A stretch of DNA of 64,000 bases, taken from assembly GCA_039881045.1 (NCBI GenBank), contig JAYWVB010000067.1:86141-150140 (forward strand). Reading direction: 5' to 3'. Source of the DNA: Chaetomium olivaceum (taxonomy: Eukaryota; Ascomycota; Sordariomycetes; Sordariales; Chaetomiaceae). The notes beneath the pieces are model-generated. The model was not told the origin of the DNA. It saw nothing but the letters and a program-made list of their open reading frames with translations, and made no database searches. Made by a program: the position numbers and the translations under genes. Positions 13,069 to 23,105 of this stretch are shown one piece after another. Within the stretch, counting starts at the first letter, position 1; every line of letters starts with the position of its first letter.

Positions 13069-14122
13069 CCAACAGCAGCAGGCTCGTCCCGCCAAATCTC
13101 CACCTCATACCCCCCAACCCCACCACCACCACCACCTTCACCTCCAACTCCGAGAACCATCCGTACAACTCTCACGGCCTGCTCCCACCCCCCAACCTCC
13201 ATCAGCACCCTCCGCGGACGCACCGTCGCGGTAATCTCCAACAGGCGCGCGTAGAACACATCCTCGGGCTGGCATGTTGCATACCGGCCGTTTTTTGGGG
13301 GGCCAGGGACCAGCGCGAGGCGCGGCTCGTGGTTGCGCACGGCGCGGGCGGTGAAGCGGGCGAAGTCGTGGGGGCTGATGTAGGGCGGGTTGGAGACCAG
13401 GAGATCGATTTGCGGGGTCTTATCTTTTGTTTCTTGGTTGTGGTTGTGGCTGGGGTAGAGGGAGGGGAGGGGGGTGGGGGAGAAGATGTCGTGCTGGGTG
13501 AAGGTTAGGGTGTGGTGGGGGGAGGAGGATCGAGAGGGAGGGGGGTTGTGGGTTTGGTTTTTGCGCGCGAGAGCGATGGCGGTGGGGGAGATGTCGACGC
13601 CGTGGATGGTTATGGGGGTGGTGCGGGGGAGGGTGGATTGGAGGGAGTGTAGGAGGAGGAGGGGGATGCAGCCTGTTCCGGTGCAGAGGTCGAGGATGGT
13701 GAGGGAACGGGGTGGTGGGTGGGATTGGGTGAGGAGGGTGGCCAGGTGGAGGGTGTAGGCTTCTGTCTCGGGTCTGTGAAGGTCGTTTAGTATGGTGTAT
13801 TGGTAGAAGGAGAAAGGAATGGTCTCCTTGGGAGAGCATACCTTGGGATGAGCACACCCGGTCGGCATTTGATGTTGAGATGGCCAAACGGCTGTGACCC
13901 GAGGACATACTGCAGCGGGACGCCCTTTGACCGCTGTTCGACCAGCTCCCATACACGCACTCCAGCTGGGATGGGTGACTTGGTGTCTTGGACGTGCTCT
14001 CTAATCCAGCGCAGCTCGTTGGCGGTGGACTGTAAATCTCGGCAGGCTGGGAGCAGTTGGGCCGCCAGGGGTGATATCTCGCGCCTGGCTCTCCAAAAGA
14101 GAGATGGTGGAAGACGGGGCAT
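12939..14122 (-). CDS. MTQ1: PrmC/HemK-family release-factor glutamine methyltransferase (MTQ1-like)
   Basis: Predicted to N5-methylate the glutamine of the GGQ motif in peptide-chain release factors using S-adenosylmethionine; the family member with a full N-terminal helical domain acts on the mitochondrial release factor in yeast. Exons on the minus strand are 14122..13842 and 13773..12939 with a 68-nt intron, about 371 residues. Exon 1 encodes the N-terminal domain and ends in GVLIPR; the intron splits the diagnostic GVLIPRPETE motif. Exon 2 carries the SAM-binding LDLCTGTGCIPLLLL (about residues 120-135), an acidic GVDIS strand, and the catalytic VSNPPYIS (NPPY near residue 220). Between catalytic core and C-terminus lie Gly-rich and polyalanine tracts, the latter made by a CTG/CAG repeat. 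It is divergently paired with AIM32, another mitochondrial gene. Confidence 0.9.
13037..13066. repeat. CAG/CTG trinucleotide repeat in MTQ1
   Basis: Ten uninterrupted CAG units on the plus strand, followed by an imperfect stretch. Read from the minus strand in the MTQ1 frame they encode a polyalanine tract near the C-terminus. Confidence 0.92.
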
Positions 14123-14588
14123 TTTCTGGGGCCTAGTATGAGATTAATGAGTCTGTAGATAGTTGGGGGTAGGCACATTACAATGTAGAATGGGGGAGGG
14201 TTAGGAGGTTGAGCGTGGATAGAGAAGGACGGACCGGAAGTTGTGACTTTATTGTGATGGTTGAGAAATATGTATTTGCATGATTAGTTATGGGTTATAC
14301 CATTATTTTCAAGAACCGCCAAGTTTAGTATTTTTTACACAATTATTCGTTTTTGATCACATCGTCGTCTTCGGGTTGGAAAAGCATGAGATATTGACTT
14401 AGCAGGTTCAGATAAATATTCGATTACTGCATATCAGTCCTCGGATTTAAACCCACCATCAACCCCGATCGCCGACATCCCGGCTCACCTTTCTGTGGAA
14501 GATAGGAATCTCGAGCAAACTACAACATGGACGTCCAACGATTTCCCTGGGTTTGCCAACCAAAACTCACTACAAATTTCCGCCCACC
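14123..14588. promoter_or_regulatory. Divergent promoter region between MTQ1 and AIM32
   Basis: 466 bases separate two start codons on opposite strands. The block is AT-richer than its surroundings (especially 14200-14420), as expected for a nucleosome-poor bidirectional promoter. No specific factor site is claimed. Confidence 0.55.
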
Positions 14589-15753
14589 ATGACCATCCAT
14601 CGAATATTTATGAGAGTAAAAACTCCTAGCTTCAGATGGGCATTCAGGACCACACCAAGTCTGAGACCGCTCGCAACCAAGACCCCTCCACCCTTCCCGA
14701 CAACGCCAACATGTCCGGCCCCGACCTGTCCATGCGCCCCGTCGCCGGAGCTGCCAGAGGATTTTCCGATTGATCGCAAGGCATCCCTCAACGGCCTGAT
14801 CTCCAACTACGCACAGCATGTCCTGGTCTGCACCGGCAAGGAGGACTGGCCATCGCGCATCGAGGAGGACAACGCCGGCGACAACCTGGTGGCCGATCTA
14901 CGCGAGCTGATCGGACCCAAAGGGAAATTCAGCGATGTAAGCCGCCCCCGCCCTCTCCATCCCCAACCCCTCTCCGCACCTTCGCCCGATCTACCCATAA
15001 CTAACCTGTGTTATCATCAACCACACAGCCCTTCCACAACATATCCACCCTGGCCTCCTCCTTCCCCTCCACCCCCCCGCCCCAACGCCAACCCGACCTG
15101 CAAACAACCTCCGCCTACCTCCTCCCGCAGTTCAAATACGTCCCCTTCCTCCCGCGCGTCTCCTTCGAGCACGTCGAGGCCCTGGTGCGCGGCTACCTGC
15201 AGCCCGACAAGCTGCACGCGATGCACGACGGCCTGTCGCCCATCCACCGCGACCGGCTGCTGCGCAAGCCCCGCTATGCCGAGCTGTTGTGGGGCGTGCG
15301 TGGGGTGAGGGAGGTGGTGGTGCTGGTTTGTGGGCATGGCGGGCGGGATTTAAGGTGTGGCGTGTATGGGCCGTTGTTGAGGGGTGAATTTGAGAGGAGG
15401 TTGCTGGGGATGGGGGTGGAGGTGTTGAAGGGGGCAGTGGAGGTGGAAGGGGAAGGGGGGAGGTGGGGTTGGTGGAGGGGGAGAGTTCGGGTAGGCGGAC
15501 GGCGGCGAGGGTTGGGTTGATCAGCCATATTGGCGGGCACAAGTTTGCGGGGAATGTGATTGTGTATTTGCCGCCGAGTTTGAGGACGGAGGATGGGGAA
15601 ACACATCCGTTGGCGGGGCATGGGATTTGGTATGGGAGGGTTGAGCCTCGGCATGTGGAGGGGATTGTGGGAGAGACCATCTTGAAGGGGAGGGTTATCG
15701 AGGAGCTGTTCAGGGGAGGTATCAAACAGGATGGGGAGATCTTGAGGCTATAG
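14589..15753 (+). CDS. AIM32: AIM32-like mitochondrial thioredoxin-fold ferredoxin (sucrase/ferredoxin-like family)
   Basis: Family proteins are mitochondrial [2Fe-2S] thioredoxin-fold proteins linked to redox quality control. The ATG at 14589 has a good context (CACCATGACC) and begins a basic presequence. Exon 1 is 14589..14936 and the intron 14937..15028. Exon 2 runs to 15753 but needs one frame change. The first part carries KEDWPSRIEED, FLPRVSFEHVEALVRGYLQPDK and VLVCGHGGRDLRCGVYGPLL; the second frame carries ARVGLISHIGGHKFAGNVIVYLP and HGIWYGRVEPRHV, the family's conserved C-terminal motifs. The frames join near 15440-15480 in a G-rich linker; one extra G in the run at 15455-15460 would restore about 357 residues. 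A cryptic intron cannot be fully excluded, but no branch point or pyrimidine tract is visible. Confidence 0.87.
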
Positions 15754-16034
15754 CTGGGCCGTTGTAAATGACGCTAGATCATGGGATAGAATAGAAGAGC
15801 AGAGTCCCCTCGAGCAAGGAGCATTGGTCACCTCGCCGAGTGTTTGATATGAGCCTTGGCACTTGCCATTGACGGGGTGTATATTGCTTAGTTGCATATT
15901 TTACTTTTCTCATACCCAATTTAACCAACCAATTCAAGCTTCGTTTCACTCGCTCTCATTGCATTACGCCGTGATTTGATTGTGATCTCATATGAGACCG
16001 ATACCCAAGCCCACTAAATAACCACCCGACCAGC

Positions 16035-17712
16035 ATGAGACAAACTATTCTCCATCTCTACGCCCGGCCACCGGCGAGGTTAGCAAGGCTTGTCAGCCCC
16101 AGGACAACCTCAACTTCGTCATGTCACACGCCATGCCCGAGTTATCCCACCATCCAACAACAACGCCTCCAACCACAACAACACCGTGCCTTCCACATCA
16201 CACCCGCCCACCACCGCAGGCCACCCCCGATCAGGATCGCCAAACAACAACCCCCTCCGCCCTCCCCCAAACCAACAACAACCACAACCACAACCACAAC
16301 CACACCCCCACCCAAACCCCAACCCCAACCCAAAACCACCACCCCCCCAAGGCCTCAGTCCGAACCCCCCCAACCCAAAAAACCCACCACCACCATCCTC
16401 CGCCGCTACCGCACCGAACTCCTCCTCCTCGCCGCCGCCCTCGTCCTCTTCACCCCCACCCTCACCCGCTCCCCTAGCAGCAGCAGCACCAAAACCAACC
16501 GCCCGCTCAACCCCGAGACCTTCTCCCCCTTCACCGTCACCGCGCGCGAGGACGTCTCGCCCACGGCCTTTGTTCTTACCGTCGAGCCCACCGCTGCGGT
16601 GCGCGGGATTGACGGGGGTGGTGGTGGTGGTAGTGGTGCTGTGGCGAAGACGGTGGAGGAGGTGCAGAGGGCGTGGCGGCGTGGGTTGTGGGCCGTCGAG
16701 GTCAAGCAGCCGGAGTTGATGGTCGCGAGGGATTATACGCCGTTGCCGGATGGGGTTGTTGCTGGGGATGGGGTTGTTGCTGGGGAGGAGGTGGGTGAGG
16801 GTGGGGATGGGGTTGAGGTCGGGGGTGGGGAGCAGGGGAGGTTGAGGCTGTATGTGCGGAGGATGGAGCGAGGCGAGGTGTCCAACTATCTTGCGAGGTT
16901 GAAGGTTGGGGATGAGGTGGAATTGAGGGGGCCGAAGCTGGGGTTTGATTTGAGGGCGCGGGTGGGGGTTGAAGGTCGCGAGGATGGAGTGGAGGGAGAA
17001 CACTTAGGCGATAAAAAGAAGGTGGTATTCCTGGCTGGTGGGACGGGAATCTCGCCTGCGCTGCAGGCTGCAAAGGCCCTGCTGGATAACCCCCAAGTGG
17101 AGATGGAGGTTGTGTGGGCGAACCGGCGACGGGAGGATTGCATCGGGTGCGAGGGGCGGGGAGCAGCAGGGAGCCATCGTTGCTCTGCTGGAGGATTTCC
17201 GGAAAAAGTATGGGGAGAGGTTCAGGTATTCCTGCACCGTGGACGGAGAGGGGACCTTCATCGACGCCGGGACCATCGCGAGGGTAGCGCAGCCAGCACC
17301 GTCGCCATCCGCATCCGCTTCAACCCCAGCCCAAACCCAGTCAGCTTGGGGGCTGTGGCCCCTTGGGGGTACGAGCCAGAAGAGCACTGCAGTATCACAG
17401 CCCGCTACCACGGTCAACTCCGACGCCTGCTCCTACCACTCACCCAAGGGGCTGGTTGTTTCTGACGAACGCGACTCCCACGCCGACACTGACAGCGAAC
17501 TGTGCCAATGCAAGGACGCCGACGGCCACTCTGTCCGGGGTGGAAAGAACCTGCTCATGGTCTCTGGCCCGGAGGGCTTCGTTAAACATTTCGCGGGTGC
17601 CAAGGTATGGGGTGCCGGAAAGGAGATGCAAGGGCCGGTGAAGGGAGTCATCGGCGACCTGAAGAAGAAAAGTCCGGGCCTTGGAGAGGATTGGCTTGTT
17701 CTGAAGATGTAA
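16035..17712 (+). CDS. CYC2: CYC2-like mitochondrial FAD/NAD(P)H oxidoreductase
   Basis: Resembles the fungal Cyc2 flavoprotein, which sits in the mitochondrial inner membrane and supports cytochrome c maturation by reducing haem. From the ATG at 16035: basic presequence; long Pro/Thr/Gln-rich linker (about residues 50-120); one membrane segment (TELLLLAAALVLFTP); then a ferredoxin-reductase module with FSPFTVTAREDVSP, the FAD-binding RDYTPLP, and the NAD-binding VVFLAGGTGISPALQAAK. After VVWANRRREDCIGCEG the frame changes at about 17153-17160 (AGGGGCGGGG); the next frame continues EQQGAIVALLEDFRKKYG and LLMVSGPEGFVKHFAG to LVLKM at 17712. Dropping one G gives a smooth join. An acidic CSYHSPKGLVV-type insert lies between the two conserved parts. 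Convergent with NEO1 (186 bases between stop codons). Confidence 0.82.
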
Positions 17713-17898
17713 TGGCGAATACGGAGCGAGTGGTTTGCTTATAGAAAGCGAAGCGTCATATAGAGATAGAGGAGCACTCGCTGTGGCCAAGGGTGTAATG
17801 CCGCTCATCACGGACAAAGGTTGGATCAAAGCTGATATTCATTCCCATGCTAATTCTACGGCCGCCAACGCCATCACAATGCTCTCGCCGCCCAACCC

Positions 17899-20800
17899 TC
17901 AAATCCCCTGAACCTTACGGTACGAAGGCGGCTTCATGGTCCGTTGTATAATCTTGGCCGCATACGTGGGAATCAAGGACATGGCCCCGATGGCAGCAAC
18001 CCGCCAGTAAAAACCCCTATCACGAATGTTAGCCAAACCCATCTCAAAATGACGGGAAAACAGACAAAAAGGGGTTACTCACAGCGTCAACAAAAACCCC
18101 AAATCGAAATACCTGCCCAAAAACGGAATCGACCCCACAAACATAACAAACGTCCCAACAATCGACACCACCATAACCCAATGCCACGTCGTGATCTCAA
18201 TTGCCACCATCAGCAGCTCATTCAGCACCAGCACCGTATAGCTCACAGCCACCATGCGGGGGCCATCGACCTCGGTCAGGACCTGTGAGAGGCCCTGGAT
18301 GAGGCAGCCCTGGTAGATGGAGACAAAGACCCAGACAAAAAAGGTGCGGTAGGACAGCGAGCGGCCCGACGTCAGCTCCTTGTACAGCTCCGGGTACAGG
18401 TTAGCCAGCTCCTCGTCCACGTCCTTGTCTAGCACCAGCGACAGCACCGGCATCGCCGTGTAGACGGTTGCGTAGCCGACCATGAGCCAGTCCTGGGAGG
18501 GGTGTGTTAGTAGACATTCGTACGTGAAGCGTGAGTGATATAGAAAGTGGTAAAGGGAGGAGTATGAACGCACCTTGTATAGACCCTCGGGCTCGAAGTT
18601 GAGCGCGATGCTGTACATGGTCTGGCAGACGGCGATGATCAGGCCACGGTGGATGACGAACTGCGCCAGTTTGGCGCTGCGCTTGTAGCTGTTGCGGCCG
18701 TGCCAGACCAGCAGCTTGGTCAGGTGGAAGAAGTGCTCGATGGAGAAGAGAAGTCGGCCGCCAGACTGGCCTGGCGGCCTTCCTTGCCCACGATGCCCAC
18801 CCCGACGTCGGCCGCCTGGATCATGGAGACGTCGTTGCCGCCGTCGCCGATGCAGCACACCCGCTTCTTGGTGTACTCCTTGATGAGCTTGGCAACCTCG
18901 GCCTTTTGCGTCGGCGAGCACCGGCAGGCGACGACGGTGGGGAGGAGGACCGCGACCGAGATGAACTCGGTGCGGTAGTGCGTGAGGTACATGCTGAGGC
19001 TCTCGCCGTCGATGAGGAGGCAGGAGTCGGTCTTGCTGCGGAGGAGATCGAGGTTCTCTTGCGCAACGTCTTTCCGGCGGAGCTTGGCCACCGTGTGGAT
19101 GTACTGGCCTCGGGCGACCAGCTTGGAGCTGACGGCAACGCAGCGTGCTGTCTCCACCTTGTCGCCTGTCAACATCCAAATCTTGATGCCGGCATTGCGC
19201 AGCAGCTCAAGCGACGGCTTGACGTCTTTTTGTAGTTTATCTTCGACACCCGTCACCCCGAGTAGTTCCAGGTCGTGCTCCAGATACCGGGACACGACGG
19301 CCTGCATCCCGGCCTCGCGGCTGGCAATGGCCAACGACGCTTCATGATACTTGGCTGTGAACTCCTGGTATTCGGCGGCCGACAGCCGCTTTCTCCCGAC
19401 AACAAGCGTCCGGAGGCCCTCGCGCGCCATGTTTGCCGTCTCCTCATCGAGCCAGTCGTTCGCCGCGACGATGGAGCCCATGACGGTGTCGGCGCCTTTC
19501 TGGTAAAACCAAATCTCACTGGAGCCCAATTTCGGAACGCCGGCTTGCAGCTTTTCGTAGAACTGCACAATGACACCCATGCGCTTGCCTTCCGAGGTAA
19601 AAGGGAAAATGTCTAGAATACGGGCCTTGACCACAGGCCGGCCCGTCTCGGTCGACTCGAGAACCATGCTCTTGCGGTCGCGGGACGCCAGACGTAGGCC
19701 GATGGATTCGGTCCAGCGGACAATGGCAATCTCGTCGGGCGAGCTGGCTTGGTATGATTTCACGAGTCGGCCTTCTTCGTCTTCCTCGGTGGTTGGCGTC
19801 ACATTGTGACACAGCGCGAGGGCAAGCACGACATCGCGGACGCGAGACCCAATCTCTCGGCGTGTCCTCGTCGCGCCGACATTTGCGGCCGATGAGACGG
19901 ATGTCGACGGGGTCACGAGTGCCAGGTTACCGCTCGAAGGGGGGAGGTGGAGGCCTTGCTGCACGTAGGCTGAGACTTCGTCCATGGCATCGTTGGCGTA
20001 TGACACAGTGCCGACGTGGATCTTCTTCATTTCCATCTCGTTCTGGGTCAGGGTTCCCGTCTTGTCACTGAGGAGGTACTCAATCCGCCCCAAGTCCTCT
20101 GGGATGGTGCTGGTCCTCACGACGGCGCCAGGGATGCCCGGGTCCCTCTGGATAAACCAGGAGTAGACACTCTTTCCCATGTCGAGATTTACCCGCAGGC
20201 TGATGGGCACAATGGTCGAGAACAAGACCAGGAATCTCATGATTTTGACGTACCAGATATTCCCTTTGGTGTCGCTGAACCCCTCTAGCGCGACGAGAAT
20301 GATTGAAAGCGCGAGAGTGAGGAAGCAGAGAATTTTGGTGAGCGAGTTGATCTCATACTCCAAGAGACCAGTCTTGGACCGAGAGGGGGCGGTAGAGAGG
20401 GCAGAGCGAGTCTGCGGCCCGGTGTATGCGATCACCGCCAGAGTCGTAGCATGTGAAGCAATGACGGTATTGGCCCAGGCGGTATTGTCGATAGAGAGAG
20501 GCGCCGCCTTGAAACCGCCAGCCTCGTCCTGCGAGAAGGCGGTGGTACTCATGGCGTCGTGGCGTGAAGGTAGTAGTTCTAGAGAGCCAATGAATTCGTT
20601 GACTTTCTTGTCCGGTTTCCCCCCAGTGACCCGGAGACGGACTAACTCCTCCGTGGGTAGGTTCTGTGATAATGGAGATGCCAACCGCAGCTTCCAGTCG
20701 GTTTCGCCGTCCAGTTGGTCTGTCCTGATAAAAGTTTCCCCATTTGACCCGCCTTCCGCAGCCCCGGAGTCTTCCTCAATAGCAAACTCGGCCCCGGAGC

Positions 20801-22028
20801 TGCCCTCCCCGGCGTTGGCCGCATCGTCCAGCAGCAATGACTCTTCTTGAGGGGCTGCCTCGTCGTTTTCGTCCTCGTTTTTCTGCGCGGCTGGATCGTT
20901 CGATAGGCACTTTAGGATAATGACGTCTGAGGGCACGCGGTGCCCCTTGCTGAGCTTGAGAACGTCGCCGACCTTGAGATCCCGCGACTTCTTGCTCACT
21001 TCCGAGACAACACACGACGGTGGTTTCCTGGCCCCGTCGCCCTCGGTCTGTTCCTCCTCTTCCTGTATGTCCGACAGCCTGTCCCTCTCCGAGACATCAT
21101 GACGCTTGGACCCTTTCTGTACGTGCGTGGACTTCCTCTTCCTCGCCGCCCGAGCACCCCCCGTCTTCCCGGGCTCGTCGAACTGCAGAACCGTGTATTC
21201 TTCGGAATTTGCCTCGTTATCTCTCCTCCGTCTCTCGATATCGTCGTAAGCCTCTTTCCCGAGCGTGATGACCAGCACGAATGCCAGTGGTGCGACGTAC
21301 GTCGAGAGGTAGCCGATACGTAGCGCAGGGATGGCCTGCGAGGCGGCTACCAAGAGGAAGTACATGTTGAAAAAGAAGGAGAATTCGTTGTAGAGCGTAA
21401 TGGGTAAGAAGCTCCAGGCCGTGTACTTGGCGTTGGAGATGATGTTTGGCGGGAAACGGGTTGATTGGAACGACCCGACAGCCACCAGCCTCGACGACGA
21501 CGGGTCGTCCTCCTCCTTGTCAAGTTCCTCTCCCTGGTTGCCGTTGCGTGTGGCCGCGCCTGACATAAAACTGGGAAGGCTGAAACCAAACCGGCGCCAT
21601 CTATCGCGGGTGAACGACGCTCGCCGGTTGCCAGAGTCCTGACCTTGGCCATGTTCGCTGAGCAGCGGCGCATCGTCCCCTCCGGCCGCGCTGGCGTCAG
21701 AATACCGCCGATCGTTTCCGTCTCCATCTCTTAACAGCCCTTGGGCATCCTCGTCGCCCCCATCATGACTGCGCCCTAGCTCGCCGTACCCATTGCGTTT
21801 GGCGCCACGTCGTAACCCGCCCATCCGGAGCGTGCGCAGAGCGATCCTCGGTGTTCGTTGTTCGGTCGTCTCGCGTGCCTGTCCCAGCAGGCTCCTCCTC
21901 CCTGGTTGCTCGATGCCGGAAACGGGTTGGGGATCAAGCTCTTCGAGGTCGATGTCGAGGTCGGAATCGGAGTCGTCGACGGGCGAGTCTGGCGGCTTCG
22001 CTGGGGGATAGGATGTTGAGGGAGGCAT
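17899..22028 (-). CDS. NEO1: P4-type ATPase NEO1 (phospholipid flippase)
   Basis: Class IV P-type ATPase that moves aminophospholipids to the cytosolic leaflet of Golgi/endosome membranes; the yeast gene is essential. Minus-strand exons 22028..18574, 18492..18083 and 18016..17899, with 81- and 66-nt introns. An acidic disordered N-terminus of about 180 residues precedes RFPPNIISNAKYTAWSFLP and LYNEFSFFFNMYFLLVA, typical of the NEO1/ATP9 branch. The phosphorylation site DKTGTLTQNEMEMKK is near residue 653 and GDGGNDVSMIQAADVG near 1061. The C-terminal membrane domain runs from LLVWHGRNSYKRSAKLAQFVIHRG to the GFYWRV...TMKPPSY end. The frame breaks after QASLAADFS: GAGAA is tandemly duplicated at 18743-18752 (plus strand). 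Removing five bases makes the spliced length exactly divisible by three (1325 residues). Confidence 0.93.
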
Positions 22029-23105
22029 TCCGCATCGGCCCAAGGCCTCAGAGAATGCTGTAACAAACGCGACCCTCCTCTTCGGACACGATGCGCTGTT
22101 TATTCTGCGCTCGTTTTGGCCAGTCTCGCAGTGTCTCGAATCACGTTGTGCACATGACAAAGGGTTGCCGGGGGTGTGTTGGCTGTGGATGCCGTGCGGA
22201 GAGATTGAGAAATAAAAAAAAGACTGAAAATACTTTTTAAACCCTAGATTAGCTATTGAGGAGATACAGCTTCATGGCATGGCTGGGAAATGCATGGGAG
22301 ATGTTACAGGTACAAGTGGTTGAGTGGCACTTCCGAGGTTGAAGACAGCTTAGCCGTCAAACCGTCAAACCTGCAGTGCAGTGACAACTATTCTGTACTG
22401 TACCTAACGTGCTAACGTTACGACGACTGCTGCGCGGCCTTGATCAGATCGCAGGTGGAATGACAGGGGTCATTGTTCAGATGCCACCGGGCCTGCATTA
22501 ACGAGGAAGCTGCTGAGAGAGCCTTGGCAGCTTCTTATCCGTTAAAGCAACGGTTCGCTATCCCTGCATTTAGCGGCCTCTCAGGCCCCTTGTCTTAACA
22601 AGCGGCCCCTACGATAAGAATAACTCTGCTAAGGCAGCCTGCCCGCGGCCCGCCTTGCATCTCGCTGAGGCCAGCGTTGCCCTTTCGTCTGCGCCATGTG
22701 TAGCGCCGCTTCCGAGTTCCCGTTTGAGACGGATCTCGTCATCAACCTGAGGTTCCTGCCAACTTGCACTTTGCGATTTTGTGTTTAGGCGTGCATTTGC
22801 AAGACCACATTCTGCCAACCCCAAGCGGCCATGCTTTGTTATTAGATGTCCCTTCTTAGCCGCTCGTCTGTGTTTGTATCAGTATGCACTTTTTTCGCCC
22901 CTATCCATGTTCGGAAGTGCGACAGGGGGGGTCGACCGACGCGCTCCCGTCTCGCTTCAGTGCTGTTCTTGATTCTCGGTCGATCCCTGGCCTGAAGAAA
23001 TGGCTGCTAATTCTCAACTTTTTATCTTCTAGTAATTCTCTTTGTTTCCTAGCGCAGCGGCGCATTTGCATTGGAACCTTGCGCAAAGTTTAGATCTGCG
23101 CCATC
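22029..23105. promoter_or_regulatory. Divergent promoter region between NEO1 and SEC16
   Basis: 1.08 kb between two start codons of membrane-traffic genes. No coding potential seen. It contains an AT-rich patch near 22200-22260 and pyrimidine-rich leader sequence before the SEC16 ATG. No individual factor site is claimed. Confidence 0.5.

Noticed and set aside
12878..13234. Plus-strand frame with polyglutamine and polyhistidine
   Set aside because: Opposite strand of the MTQ1 3' end; the repeats are a by-product of the CAG run and C-rich bases.
16119..17003. 294-codon open frame on the minus strand
   Set aside because: Antisense to the CYC2-like gene; Pro/Gly/Arg-rich product produced by the GC-rich opposite strand, no motif.
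12939..17712. Biosynthetic or defence gene cluster
   Set aside because: The genes are recognisable mitochondrial housekeeping functions; nothing indicates secondary metabolism or anti-element defence.
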